From: Gossypium raimondii
Lineage: Eukaryota; Streptophyta; Magnoliopsida; Malvales; Malvaceae
DNA: 64,000 nucleotides
Reading direction: 5' to 3'
Assembly (NCBI RefSeq): GCF_025698545.1
Contig: NC_068575.1
Coordinates: 47,005,980 to 47,069,979 of the forward strand
Under the pieces are notes generated by a model. It made no database searches. It saw only the letters and a list, made by a program, of their open reading frames with translations, and was not told the origin of the DNA. The position numbers and the translations under genes were made by a program. Shown here piece after piece: positions 1 through 12,020 of the stretch (within the stretch, counting starts at the first letter, position 1; the number at the start of each line of letters is the position of its first letter).

Positions 1-976
1 GCTGACTATCCATGCTTCGTCACTTCAATGTTGCATGGTAGAATTCCTTGGATAGTGTAGGGAACTCCTTTAAAAGATAATTACATGGTCATAGACCCAA
101 AGTTCCAGTTTATTAATCCTAGGAAGCCATTGTATGCCTAGGACTTCATCACACCCCTTAAGAGGTAAAACCATGAAATTAGTAGTAAAAATGACCCTTG
201 GACCTCCCATTCCATGCCCTTGCATGTGCCCCTGGAAAAGAGTTGCCTCACATTAGCTACAATGACCCTCATCTGCTACCACGGTTAGACAGGTAGTGTT
301 CCACTGAGCCTTGCTGCTTCAATGTCACCAGTTCAGCCATTGAATCTTTGAAAATGCTTGATCCAAAATGTTCTTTCAGGCTACGAGCATAACATGCCCA
401 ATATAGCAAATGAAGACCCTCATGCTTCTGGGAATAGAAGTGATGCCAATCCAAGGCTTGCCTCTCCAGATGGGGCATCACCATGCGTATCTTGTCACAC
501 TCAGGCACCTCTTCTGCTGCAAAGTATTGTTCAAACTTCAACCACCAACCCCTGAAATCAAAACCATCAAAACGAGGACAGTCTAACCTATTGGAACGTA
601 CTTGGAGGAATCCTTCTTCAGGCAAACTGGCAATGGTAGGACCTAAGGATGGTTGAGGAACCTCTAGTGATCCTTGGGTGGAAATCTCGGGGGTGGTCCT
701 CCAAGACCCCCTTCCCTTTGACCGTAGCAGCAGCCAACATACTCAAAAAAAAAAAGATTTCCCATATATTTCTCAAATCGGAAGGGTAGTTCCAGTCAAA
801 ATTCATCCTTAAATCCCTGAAGCTGAGTCTCCAATTTAGTATCCCACTTAGCATCCAACTGTGACAACTCACACTGTATCTTCACCATCTCTTACTGCAG
901 AACACTCACATCCTTCTACAATCGCATGGCAACCCCATCCCAGTCATAGAGAATCATTGAAACTCCGATACCCTTT
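1..976 (-). mobile_element. Ty3/gypsy retrotransposon remnant (gag and leader)
   Basis: The minus strand holds a decayed LTR-retrotransposon 5' coding region. The best piece (269-625) reads as a retrotransposon gag domain: it has PRFDGFDFRGWWLKFEQYF, then a segment like VMPHLERQALDWHHFY, which are hallmark blocks of plant gypsy gag. The upstream part of the gag (626-870) and the downstream part (1-268) are broken by stops and frame changes. At about 963-975 the minus strand reads close to the tRNA-Met primer site (GGGTATCGGAG), so the 5' LTR would lie above 976, but I could not define its ends. No protease or reverse transcriptase is intact here; the left window edge cuts the element. It is non-functional. 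Confidence 0.7.
269..625 (-). pseudogene. gypsy gag fragment
   Basis: Open stretch of about 118 codons with the retrotransposon gag (capsid-like) signature: an acidic, Trp-rich core with DFRGWW, an EQYF block and ALDWHHFY. A complete plant gag is roughly 300 residues or more, so this is a partial copy. It ends at a stop shortly after a HYLSN motif, where intact relatives continue to a zinc knuckle. No ATG-initiated start is supported here because the sequence upstream is broken. Confidence 0.7.
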
Positions 977-1319
977 ATAAGAACGAAACTAAAAGAAGAA
1001 AGTAGAAATAATGAGAAGGAGGAGATCAAGAAAATTGATTGAGAAATTGTGTGCATAACAATTTTTCCTTTCATGACCACCCTTACCCAATTACATCTAC
1101 ATATATAGGAAAAATAAAGGAAATTGCTATTTAACAATTAGTTAAAGCAAACGGTAAAACTAACGGTATGGACAACGCTTTTAAATGCTCCATTTCACTA
1201 AACCATGCTACGCATCGTTTCATTAAAACCCGACTCCTAAACGCTCTGTTTCACTATCAAGTCAATTGTTTCTTATTCTAGGTTCAACCCATAACAAAAA
1301 TTTTCAAGGGTAGTGCTAG

Positions 1320-1756
1320 AGTAGGGCCATTTTGCACGACACCATGAACCTAACCTCAGCTTGATAGTATCAATAAGCTGAGTACATCGACACCCTTGCC
1401 ATTAAACACACCGTCATTCTTGGAAAGCCATACAGACCACGCAATTGCATAGAAAGTCATTTTCCACAAAAAATTGAATCTTTTGAAGGGAAAAGAAGAC
1501 ATCCAAGCATTAAAGAAAAGAATATGGTCATTGGGGAGAGCCATCTGGATGTTCTAAATGCAGCAACAGTTTTGACAAATCTTCCACACAAATTCGTAAG
1601 AGAAAAAGTGAGATTAATCGTTCCCTGGTCCTTGAAACAACAAACACAAGCAGTAGAATAAAAGGAGATTATAGCATGGGCACTATCTAGCACAAATGAG
1701 CAAAAAGAGCATGTCTGTAATGTCGATCCTTTAACCCACACCAACCTCCTTGTCAT
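1320..1756 (-). pseudogene. LINE (non-LTR) reverse-transcriptase C-terminal fragment
   Basis: Two overlapping minus-strand frames together resemble the zinc-binding (zf-RVT) tail that follows the reverse transcriptase in plant L1-type LINE proteins. The 1356-1544 frame has FPFKRFNFLWKMTFYAIAWS followed by VWLSKNDGVFNGK, a typical end of that domain. The preceding block lies in another frame (about 1560-1700), so there is at least one frameshift. The reverse transcriptase core and the endonuclease are absent. This is a short dead fragment. Confidence 0.6.
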
Positions 1757-2663
1757 TACTTTTAGGGTAAACTGTACAAATAAAGAGAAAATCAGAAAAT
1801 GCTTGTAAAAGACTCACCTATTCAGGGGATCTAGTTTCCCATCCATTTTCCGTCCTCAACGACAACAAATTAGGAGAAAACCCAATGAAACTCTCCACTT
1901 TCTCAAGCCTAAGCTTCTTACTGACATGAAATCCCCAACACATTCACACTCTCTCGCATTCCTTCCTTTAAACCAACACCTTTAAATATTAAACACTCCA
2001 TCATCTCATCCTTAATCCAACAAACCCTTCAACAGAAGCACACAATCCACACAACATCAAAAACCAATTATCACCGATGAGCCTTCTCATCTCCATTTTA
2101 ACTATTTCATGAACAACTTCGTCTTCATGGCCATCAGTCTCTACACCTTAAACTTCACATATTTCTCATGCTTCCTTTGCTTCTTTCAAACTTGCCTGTT
2201 TTTTTTTTTCAATTCCTAAAATTAGAATCGGAGGTTAACGATTCGTTGACAAATTTCTTTAACTTTTGCTTATTTCAAAATTGCCTCTCTTTTTTTTCAA
2301 TTCCTAAAATTAGAATCGGATAAACAAATTTCTTATTCACTTTTTCTTCTCTTCTTTTTTAAATTAAATTTTAAAACTTGTTAAAATTAATTTATCATAA
2401 AAAATCAACATTTTCACGTTTCCACTAGCTTCACATGTTTTCCTTAAAATAAACTGAAACCCTATTTCGTACATCAAATAAAATGCTATAAAACCTTGAT
2501 TCCATTAGGATTAAGAAAACATAGAATAGTGTGAATTAATAATATCCAGAATTAACCATTCTACACGTTCTTAAATTAAAGAACCAATCCTTCCTAAGTA
2601 GTATTATTTCTTACGAGTAAAACACTAAGACCTAACCTGGTATACTTTTTTTTCCAGACTTTT
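1757..2663. other. AT-rich intergenic stretch with a short tandem duplication
   Basis: No coding signal seen. The only structure is a degenerate direct repeat: a block ending in CAATTCCTAAAATTAGAATC (from 2210) recurs 88 bases later (from 2298), each copy preceded by a T-run. The part nearest 2663 is the 3' flank of the calmodulin-like gene, which is read leftwards. Confidence 0.5.
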
Positions 2664-3122
2664 TCAAGAATTATTCATCATCATCTTCTTAAACTCTTCA
2701 AAATCAACGCTTCCGTCGCCATCCTTATCGACCTGACTGATCATTCTTTGACAATCACTCAACGAATACTTCTCTCCCAACCTTTTCAACACAGCATGCA
2801 ACTCGTTAGCCGAAATCAACCCGTCCTTATTCAGATCGTATATGTCGAACGCGTCTTTCAATTCTTTGTTATCACACTGCTTTTCGTCTCCATCGATGCC
2901 GGAGATTCCATGGAAAGCAATAAATTCTTCTACGTCGATATAGCCATTACCATCTTTGTCCATCTCCAACATTATAAGATCAACTTCGTCGGAAGAGAAT
3001 GCGAAACCTAAGGCACTTAGGGTCGATTTTAGTTCATCGCGACAGATCTTTCCGTCGCCGTTTTTGTCGAATTTGTTGAATACTGCCCTCATATCTTCCA
3101 ATGATCCTAAAAAAGTCGCCAT
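2664..3122 (-). CDS. calmodulin-like protein, four EF-hands (CML23/24-like)
   Basis: Intronless gene for a 152-residue calcium sensor. Four canonical EF-hand loops are visible at about residues 19-30 (DKNGDGKICRDE), 55-66 (DKDGNGYIDVEE), 96-107 (DLNKDGLISANE) and 132-143 (DKDGDGSVDFEE). All four keep the calcium-ligating Asp/Asn at positions 1, 3 and 5 and Glu at 12, so all are predicted to bind calcium. The start was set at the Met of MATFLGS rather than the longer open frame, because the N-terminus then fits CML23/24-type proteins, which begin just before a short helix leading into EF-hand 1. The C-terminus (FKKMMMNNS) also fits that group. The role is inferred: calcium-dependent binding of target proteins in cytosol or nucleus. 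There is no transit peptide or lipidation motif at either end. The gene stands alone, flanked by transposon remnants. Confidence 0.88.
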   Translation of the reverse strand: MATFLGSLEDMRAVFNKFDKNGDGKICRDELKSTLSALGFAFSSDEVDLIMLEMDKDGNGYIDVEEFIAFHGISGIDGDEKQCDNKELKDAFDIYDLNKDGLISANELHAVLKRLGEKYSLSDCQRMISQVDKDGDGSVDFEEFKKMMMNNS

Positions 3123-3191
3123 TGAAAATAACTGAAAAACTAAAACACACACAAAGATTAGGGTTTTACTTTTCCTTAATTTGTGGAGGCG

Positions 3192-3199
3192 TACTTATA
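3192..3199 (-). promoter_or_regulatory. candidate TATA box of the calmodulin-like gene
   Basis: On the minus strand the sequence TTATAAGT lies about 70 bases before the chosen ATG (3122), a plausible distance for a plant TATA element with a short leader. Confidence 0.4.
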
Positions 3200-3239
3200 A
3201 TTTTATGGAGGGGGGTGTGAAAATTAACGCGGTATTCCG

Positions 3240-3245
3240 CACGTG
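3240..3245. promoter_or_regulatory. G-box (CACGTG)
   Basis: A perfect palindromic CACGTG lies about 120 bases upstream of the calmodulin-like ATG. G-boxes bind bHLH and bZIP factors and are common in stress- and light-responsive plant promoters. A second ACACGT core occurs near 3324-3330. Function is inferred from motif and position only. Confidence 0.45.
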
Positions 3246-3614
3246 AAAGTAGGCCTAGGAAGGGGAAAAGTAAGGCATTGACGGGTACAGTGTAGTTTTC
3301 AGCTGAGTAACCAACAGAAATATGACACGTATATAATTAAATTAGAAAAATATTTCTAAAAGTGGAATAAATGTGGGACTTGTTGAAAGGAAATCTTCTA
3401 ACTTGTCTTCTTATGCTAGACGAGGGCAAAAGTATTATCAAGCGTTTGTTCAAAAAATTTACTAAATTAATATTTATATGTTAAATTCAAAAATTAATTA
3501 ATTATTTAATTAAAATTTTAATTCATTTTTACCATTAAGTGATGACATAATTGATGGAGTAAGTAGACAATAACACAGGTACCTCATGCTAATGTGGCAA
3601 AATATCATGTCTAG

Positions 3615-4121
3615 TGTCACGGGGCTAGATCTTTCGTCTCGCGATCCGTGCGGCCTTAGGCGATCCGTTCGTCCAAACTCGCCTAAGTCACAGAAAAGAA
3701 CATACATAAGGTGTTTGAGTAAATGCTCTAAGAATTATATTACTCTTAAGAATTCAAGTACAATGGAATGATTTACAAGTGAAGGGAGGCTCTCTATTTA
3801 TAGTTGAGCTCCCCCAGAACCGAAGGTCAAAATTAAATTACATTGACGGACGAGATTAGCCTATCCCTTAATTTTGGGGATTTACAAGATTACATCATAT
3901 CATATCAAATCTACAATATATGATTCTCCTACTTACTAAAAATAGTCTAAGTTGTCATATCTTCATTATCGGGCCAACCAGGCTTCACTCTGACAGGCTT
4001 TTCAAACAGTTCTTTGAATCAAGCTAGTTTTCGTGGGCTAAATGTTTCCCATCTAATCGATAGACCTCCATGGGGCGCATCTTGTACCATGGTCATGAGC
4101 TTTGCACTTTGGCCCATGACA
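3615..4121 (-). mobile_element. 3' LTR of a minus-strand LTR retrotransposon
   Basis: The segment begins on the plus strand with TGTCACGG and ends with CCCATGACA, so its ends form a short TG...CA inverted repeat (TGTCA/TGACA). On the minus strand it contains a good TATA box (TATAAATA, about 3795-3803). It is preceded on that strand by a purine tract at 4122-4135 (GGGTGGGGGAGAA), as expected for a polypurine tract beside a 3' LTR. The length, 507 bp, is normal for an LTR. No matching 5' LTR was seen in the window, so the element is truncated. Confidence 0.65.
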
Positions 4122-4740
4122 TTCTCCCCCACCCATTCTCGCAACGCCCTCGTTGCGACTTCCGAATGGCACTGACTTGATTCACCTTGAAGCTCTCTCG
4201 TTGCCTTGGTTTCCTCCCGACTTGTCTTGCAATCGGGTTGTCCCCTCTTTCGAAACCTTTGCCTCGGCTTCCATCGCCTCTTAACTTAAACCGTTACACT
4301 TGTTGGTACATCTCGTTGGCAAGAAGCCTCCACTCTAAGTTGCCCCAATTTTGACTTGTTCCCTTTTAAATCACCTTGATTCTCACACATTGGCTTCGTA
4401 TTGCCCACAGTCTCTCGACCTCCTTGCTTATGAACTTTGAAAGGGCCCCTACGACCTTGTCAAGCCAACAAGTCAAAATTTAAAACACTATCAAAGTGTT
4501 TGCAATGTACCTTACTCGCTGCATTTACTCGTCCCGACTATTTCTGCATCTCTCCTTTTCCCTCGAAGCTCGATGCACAACCCACCTTTCCTAAAGGTGT
4601 CAGCTCCATAGTCGAATCTGCAGGCTTCATATTGATCTCTTGCGCCACTAACACTTCCGAAAGGGCTTTTGTAGAATTTCATTCTATCGAGTCAATGTTT
4701 CTCCCATAAAGTATCTGTGGGGTGTCTCTATCAATTTGCT
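4122..4740 (-). mobile_element. internal 3' region of the same retroelement
   Basis: Sequence between the polypurine tract and about 4740, read on the minus strand, is richer in G+C than its surroundings and looks like the untranslated or eroded 3' internal part of the LTR element. I could not recognise integrase or any other pol domain in it. The upstream boundary is approximate. A plus-strand open frame at 4437-4709 is antisense and not convincing. Confidence 0.4.
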
Positions 4741-5159
4741 GTATCAGTCATGCCATCACTCAGCGGTAGAAATGGATGTAATTTCTAATGGAAAGATTAA
4801 TTTTCTCTTTGATTTAGTGTACATGAATTAATTTGTCCTTTTATTGAGTAGAGGAGACAAAATACTATCAGACTCCTAGTATAGGAGCTTCAATGGTGCT
4901 TTTTAGAGTTGGATGAGTACTAATTTGTGCATTTATGTTGTATTTGTATATTTTATTATAATATTATTGTATTTAAGATATTTTATACTTTTATAAATTT
5001 TAATATATTTATAATTTATACTAAAAAATATTAGGTTATTATTTTGTACATAAGCGGTGGAAAATTTTAACTCCACAATCGATATTAAGAATTTATCACA
5101 TGTCCTATTTATTTATTTTAAAATTTTTAAATACAATGTAAGGACATGTGTCAATTTCT
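4741..5159. other. AT-rich intergenic DNA
   Basis: No gene, RNA or clear repeat boundary seen; long runs of A and T around 4930-5050. Confidence 0.5.
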
Positions 5160-5519
5160 CAATCCCGCTTAGGGGTGTAAATGAACAGAACATTCGATGA
5201 ATTGTTCGCGAACCGTTTGTATAACGTTCGTTTATGTTCGTTTATTAACCTAAATAAACAAGTATGAACAAAAATTTTATGTTTGTTTAATAAACGAAAG
5301 AACATGAAAAGAGGTGTGTTCGGTTCATTTATGTTCACGAACAAACTCATTTAAAAGTTCGTCTATAAGCTCGTTTATTGACTCATTTATTTATTAATGA
5401 TATTTTCTTATAAAAATTCCATTAGTATATATTAATAAAATTATCTTGGTTTTTATTTCTTTCATTTATAATATAATTATTAATATTTATATTTGACTAT
5501 TTTATATCTAAACAATATA
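5160..5519. repeat. left part of an interrupted GTTCG-rich dispersed repeat
   Basis: From about 5168 (GGGGTGTAAATGAAC) the sequence is built from iterations of TGTTCGTTTA and its complement TAAACGAACA, with several short inverted copies. The same vocabulary resumes at 8790-8960. The two parts therefore look like one element split by the LTR inserted at 5520. The class is unknown; it resembles a non-coding dispersed repeat. Confidence 0.5.
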
Positions 5520-8500
5520 TGTAACAACCTGGTTTAGACCCTAGTCAGACAATGGTTTCGGGTCCACAAATTTGAGTCAGAAAAATATTTTACTATTATT
5601 TTTCCGTGCTTATAATATGTGAATTGATATGTGTGAAATTTGCCGTGAATTAATTTTATCATTTGTTTGTTGATTTGTGAAAAATGATTTAATTGCACAA
5701 AATGCAAAAATTGTATGCCAATTGTTAAAATGTTAAATTGACATGGCTTTTTAAGTATGAGGTCTTTATGATGCAATTGGATCATTGAATTAATGCATGG
5801 ACAAGTATGGACATTAGTTAGTGGGATTTTAATGTTATATGACTAAGGTTAGAATGGTTTTGTTGTATTATTATGAATTAAATAAAAAACATGAAAATGG
5901 TCATTATCATCTTTGTTATTTCCGAAAAAGAAAAGAAAAGAAATGTTTGAAGCTTCATTAAGTTTGGCACTTGTATAACTAGATTAAGGTATGTTATTTG
6001 CTCGATTTTTGATAATTTTTACGTTTTTGAGATCGTTGTTTTGTATATTGCCTAGCCCATGGTTAAATTTCAGAATTTGATGATGAATTTTAGTTATGTC
6101 ATTGTTGATTTTGTAAGCTTTGTGATGTTAAAATGTGAAATATGAAAGCTTAATGTTAAATAAATATATTTTGTATTGGGATTTTTGATGAATTTGAGTA
6201 TTTTGGGTTAAATTATGAAAATGAGAAATTAAGGGGCTAAAATGTGAAACAAATGAAATATGTGGGCTTATATGAGCTAGGGGAATATTCAGCCAAGCTA
6301 TGAAATTGTTAAATTTTGAATATTTTGTGTTTTGTGAAATAGGGACTAAATTGTCAAAAATGCAAATTTTAGGGGCTAAAGTGTAAATTTCCATAATTAT
6401 GTGTTTATGGTTTGAATTGAATAAAATGTGTTATTGAATAACTATATTTGAATTTATTTAGATCAAGAACAAAAGAAAACGAAACTAAATCGGGGGAAAT
6501 CAAAAGTGGTCAAGTAGTCGATTTCATCTGTTCGTCTTCGTCCGAGGTAAGTTCGTAAGTAAATAAATGTCGTTAAATTTGAATGTATATGTTTTATAAA
6601 TGTCGAATTAAATTTTAATGTATATATGTGTAATGTCCAATTGTTTTAAACATGGGAGAATTGTTTATGAGCTTGATTCGATTGAATTATGACATCCGAA
6701 AACCCTGTACGAACCATAGAAGTAGTTAGGATACATATGTAATGACATAGGGTTTCGATATGTGATTTACGTGTAAGACCATGTTTGGGACATTGGCATT
6801 GTATATGATTACTTGAAAGATCCTGTCTGGGACAGTGGCATCGATATTTCATTACATGTAAGACCACGTCTGTGACGTTGGCATCGTACGAGCTTTTTGA
6901 GTTATCCGCGTATCCTTTTTTATTCTGAATGGTTCTATGGGCAAAGATATGGCAAGACCGAATGTGAGTTCGATTTAAACGATTAAGGTATGTATTAAGT
7001 TTATATGAACTTTGAAAGAAATGGTAAGTGATGATGATTAAAATGGTTATGTGAACCTTATGAGAAATGGGATTGTAGATTTGTACGGAATTAGTTAGGT
7101 TCGGTTATTTCGAGATGAATTATGAATGTTCTTGTGTTAATTTATTTGCTTATGGCCTACTAAGCTTTTCAAGCTTACTTTGTATGCTTATTTGTTGTTT
7201 TATAGATTTTGAAAGCTAGCTTGAGCTCGGGATCGTTGAGGAATATCATCACACTATCGATATCTATTTTGGTACCTTGAAAGAAAACTTGTATTTATGT
7301 CATATGGCATGTATAGTCTAGCTTGATATGCTTGGTTTTGAATTGTGTATATACAGCCATGCGAAAATGGCTTGATTAGGTTGCTATTAGTTGTGAATAT
7401 TTAGTTGTGGTATAAGCTTCTTTTTGAGAAATATGCTTCATGATATATATATATATGGGATGTATTTGTTTATGATTCGAATTTTGTGATGTTAAGGTGG
7501 TGATGGTTGTGATTTTGATCATGATAAGTTTATATGAACTAATTATGTATATATATATGATTCTTGGTAAATTTGATTTTTAGGTACAATTATAATGGTC
7601 ATTTAATTAGTTATAAGTGACATTTTGTTTTGACATAAGATTATGAGATAGTGTATTAAGCTTAAGTTTGAGAAATGGAAATAGTATGAATTATTGAGAT
7701 GTTATGCTAATGACCGAATAGGTGATGTTTGAATGGTTGGCATATGAGGTCTAAACTCGATAATTTATAAGCGAGATAAGTATGCTTGATTTGTTAATGG
7801 TGTTTAATAGATAAATATTACTGTAATGAGACGGGTTTATAAATTTATAAATTATCTTACTATTCGATTTGATGATAAAATGAATGATAAAATATGCACA
7901 TATATATGCTTGAATGGTTAGTTGTTTAGGTTCTATTTCTTAATGCTTCATATGGATATGGAGACTATGTGTATATATATACAGATGGTATTAAAAGCAT
8001 AATTTACCATATGGTAAGTTAATAATTTATTTGGTTTAATATGTGCGTGTATAGAATTATGAAGTAAAATGTTTAATCTTATTAGGTATATGAGTACTAT
8101 TAAAGAGTTGAGCGCATGATTCATGTTATATATTTATAAGGCTTATATTGTATGGCTTTTGTTTTTAAGGTGAAGTGTGCATAATAGGATAGCATCAAAG
8201 TATGTTCGGTTATGCTGTAATATTATTATGTGCATGGAATTGTAGTGTAATAAGCTTTCATATAATTTGATAAGTTGAATGCCATGAGTGAGTCGTATGT
8301 ATAGTTTAATAGTGGAATTAATAAGCATGTGTAACAGGACTTGTGGCAGGCTAGTTGATTTGAATATGTGATTGAAATTTTTTTGGAACATAATTTGTAT
8401 ATGTGGAACATAACTAAATAATTATGTTTTTTTTTATTTTGTTAATTATATGTTTAATATGACTGAATGTGATTTATATGATTAATTTAATGATTTTTAT

Positions 8501-8637
8501 TTGAATTGAAATTTATTGTAAATGAGTTATTATAACTTTGTACATAATTAAAAATGGAAGACTGTCATAAGTTATATTTTGGTCGGTAATGCCTTGTAAC
8601 CCTAATCTGGCGACGGATATAGGTTAGGGGTGTTACA
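5520..8637 (+). mobile_element. solo LTR, large gypsy type (3118 bp)
   Basis: Begins TGTAACAACC and ends GGGGTGTTACA, matching the TGTAACA/TGTTACA ends of large gypsy LTRs. No gag or pol follows, so it is a solo LTR. Orientation is suggested by the leader-like splice donor GAGGTAAGT at 6544-6552 on the plus strand. Around 6770-6893 there are three diverged tandem units sharing GTAAGACC...GGGACATTGGCATC. The flanking five bases are ATATA on the left and ATGTA on the right. These match at four of five positions and may be a target duplication altered by microsatellite slippage. A solo LTR normally forms by recombination between the two LTRs of a full element. Confidence 0.65.
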
Positions 8638-8672
8638 ATGTATGTATGTATGTATGTATGTATGTATGTATG

Positions 8673-8706
<34 letters not shown>

Positions 8707-8770
8707 TGTATGTATGTATGTATGTATGTATGTATGTATGTATGTATGTATGTATGTATGTATGTATGTA
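8638..8770. repeat. (ATGT)n microsatellite
   Basis: About 33 tetranucleotide units directly abutting the right end of the solo LTR, with one ATAT interruption near 8672. It gives long spurious open frames of repeating Met-Tyr-Val-Cys, which are not genes. Confidence 0.95.
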
Positions 8771-9125
8771 TTTATTTATTGTTTTTGTTTATTATTTATT
8801 AACATTGTTCGTGAACATTAAACAAACGAACATGAACACACATAATTTTAAATAAACGAAAATGAAAAAAATTTAAAATTCTTAACGACCACAAACTGAA
8901 CACGAACAATCTTGAAAATAAACAAACGAACATGAATAGAGGTTTGTTCATTCAAGCTTGGTTTGACTTGAAATCCCACTTTAAAATCAAGGTTTGGTTT
9001 GAAAAGTTGCTTGTTTACCAAATTTTTTTATTTGAAATCATGATTTGGTTCAAAGCTACTTTTCAACCTCAATGTAAACACACCCTTAGACTAACTAATG
9101 ACAATATAAAAGTAGGGGAACAAAT
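8771..9125. repeat. right part of the interrupted GTTCG-rich repeat and flank
   Basis: Contains AACAAACGAACATGAAC motifs, again related to the repeat at 5160-5519, to about 8960. The remainder up to 9125 shows two similar phrases (CAAGGTTTGGTTTGA and CATGATTTGGTTCAA) but no gene. Confidence 0.45.
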
Positions 9126-12020
9126 TGTGGCACCCCACACCTGATTCGGTTGCCGGATCCAAATGGATGGCGTCACATTACATTGTCAAAACAACTCGGA
9201 CTATTTTAAATAATTTAATCAAACAATTTGACAGTAATTCATAATACTCACGTACAATCATAGTTATCAGCATAAACATGATGATTTAATGTTATATAAT
9301 TATATAAATAGGGTTACAAGTTTCCGTTTGATAAAAAATGGAGTTAAGATTCGAATATAAACTGTATTAATCAAATTTCAGCATGATGTCTCGAGACTTG
9401 AGAAACCATGTCTCGAGACATGGCTTCTCAAGTCTCGAGACAAGCCTCCCATGTTTTGCTATTTTAACTTCAACGTTAGGTTGTCTCAAGACAAATGGTC
9501 CTTGTCTCAAAACCTAGAACAGGGCAAATTTAACTTAGGTTTGATATTTGCTCATCTCAAGACCATGGGGTGCATGTCTCAGGACCTAACTATCACTGTC
9601 TTGAAATTTGTTCAACATGTCTCGAGACATTTACCTAGAAACCTATTAAACATGTCCTGAAACCTATTAAACATGTCATTTTTGTTCATAGTGTTTTGAG
9701 ACATGACCAAAGTGTCTTGAGACCATCCTATCAAAATATCAAAAGTGCAAACTTTCCTACAAGCAAATGATGTCAAAAATCTTTCTAAACCATTCTAGAG
9801 TTATGCTTAGCTAAAACACATCCAAATGACATATAAAAACATAATATCTTAAAGACATGACATTTCATATATCTCTTTCAACATTAGTTAATAGGTAGTT
9901 AAACTAACTAAATATAACTTAAACCGAGTAAAAATTCAACCATTACCACCTCAACAACTATTTTAACATAAATAAACCTAATGCACACATACTTAATTTG
10001 TATAATTGCATTCAACACTTAGAGATTAAAGCATTTCTTCCATCAGAACTAGCCTAATTAAACTAACTACTAACTTGTACACAATTAACCATTCAACCAA
10101 AGTTGCTCCATAATATTTATGTGTATCAAGAAATAAGTGGAATTCAAAATCATTCAACCAATCACCAAGGCATGTATTTTCACATATTTACAAATCAAAA
10201 TGACATAAGGATTTCAAAACACTTCATAATGACTTAGGTATATGCCACTGATAACCAAGTGTAGGAAAACATTACAATTGATGACTAATCTGAGTATTAG
10301 TTGCTTGGATGTTGACAAAATCATAAAAACACCAAGAACCTAAGTCAAGCTTTCGTATAGAAGTAAACAAATTTGTACGTTGAGTATTGAATACTCAGTG
10401 ATACTAACATAATTTGAATTCAAAAGTAAAACTATTAAGCTAGCATCGTATAACAAATATGTGAAGTCAAGAGTTAATAATCTCAAAATATCATTTCATT
10501 ACATCAATTTCAGTATCAAGATTGTTTAATAATCATTTCAGCATGATTATCGTCACTTATCTAACTCAGAATGACCTTTCATAAGCATAATCAACTTAAT
10601 ATTCGACATAATCAACTTAATATTCGACTATCAAGATCAGAATGACATTTTATCAACAATTCAGAATATCATATCATTTTCAGAAACAAAATGGCATATT
10701 AAACATTTTCTTTTTGCCCCTATTAACTAGATGCAGACACAAGTACGAGTACATAGATTTATGTCCTAACACTTCACAATAAGCACCGAAGTGCTGATCA
10801 AGCATAGATGCACTAGTCCCCCTAACACTCCACAAAATGTAATGCAGCGAAGTGCCAGAATGAATTGCACCGTAGTGCAGAATGCTCCCACCAATACATA
10901 TAAAAATCATATGGCATACCAACTATACCCTGATTATGTCTAGCATCGTTTAATAGGGAAATCTCATACTTTACAATATCGATATATATTACCATATACC
11001 ACTCAATATAATAATCAAGCAGATAATTCGTTTAATACTATTACGAGTTCTATATACATAAACATACATGTCAACTTACCAATTAAACCAACATTTAACA
11101 CGATACATTCTAACACAGCTTGTAATCATGTATCACGAGCAATTCAACAAGATTAGTTACTTAATTGAATTTAAGAAAAACATAAATTATATTAGTACAA
11201 ACCAATATCGCTAATCATCGACAGTTTTCGCCTTGCATTTATCCTTCAACGGTTCAACTTCATCTTTAGCTATGTTAAATAAATTAAAATACAAGTTCAA
11301 ATCACACATTTAACTAATTATACTTTTAAATTAAACATTTTATGCATTTATTCAAATTTAATCCTATAAACTCTATTAACTGAAATGCTTGTATTTTATT
11401 ATCTATTCGATTGAATTACGATCCAACTTTGTATTTACATTGTAGGGATCCCAAGCTATGAACACAACAATTTCATCAAATCCCTCATTCTCTCTCTCAT
11501 CAACTTATTTAATGTTTTCCTTAACAAAATTTCATTAATTAAATAATCTTCAACTAAATGCTTTACTCAAAATCTAACAAAAATTAAAGTGAAATGCTTA
11601 CCAAACAACCCTAGAAAGTTTGTGGCTTCTTCTCATTCCCACTTACACATATTCATACGTATTACTTAATTAACTAAATTAAAATATTATAAATCTATGG
11701 TTATTATGCTTCCATCTTAAAGACAATGGAAATTAATAGCCAAGGTCACTGTTGGCCACTAACATTAAACTAATTATGGTATTATTTATTTTGAGGCTAT
11801 AGCTTTATTAATTCTTCTCGTTTAGTCTATCATTTGATAGTTTTTAACTCAATCTTTGTACTTTTATAAAACTACTTAATCGATTTAATTATTAGTTAGT
11901 TCATCTCTTACTTTCATATTCAACTCACTAACTTTTAAATTTGAAAATCTGAGCAGCTTGGTTTAAAGAATTCAACCTTGAACCGAGTTTTTCGACACTG
12001 ATAAAAATCAAGTCGTTACA
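9126..12020 (-). mobile_element. solo LTR, second gypsy-type family (2895 bp)
   Basis: The plus strand runs from TGTGGCACCCC to AAGTCGTTACA, so the ends are TG...CA with TGTAACG on the minus strand. The flanking pentamers CAAAT and TAAAT agree at four of five positions, consistent with an aged target duplication. A splice-donor-like TTGGTAAGC on the minus strand at about 11595-11604 favours minus orientation. No internal coding region is present. It contains a long palindrome (9387-9442) and repeated GCAC/GTGC blocks at 10780-10880. Confidence 0.55.
9387..9442. repeat. 56-bp near-perfect palindrome
   Basis: Two 28-base halves pair at 27 of 28 positions with no spacer, centred on TCTCGAGA at 9411-9418. 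Diverged copies of the same TCTCGAGAC / CTTGAGAC words continue to about 9725. It lies inside the solo LTR. Confidence 0.9.

Noticed and set aside
4437..4709. 90-codon plus-strand frame
   Set aside because: Antisense within the 3' internal region of a minus-strand retroelement; no domain.
8630..8855. Two overlapping frames of repeated Met-Tyr-Val-Cys
   Set aside because: Translation of the (ATGT)n microsatellite; no protein signal.
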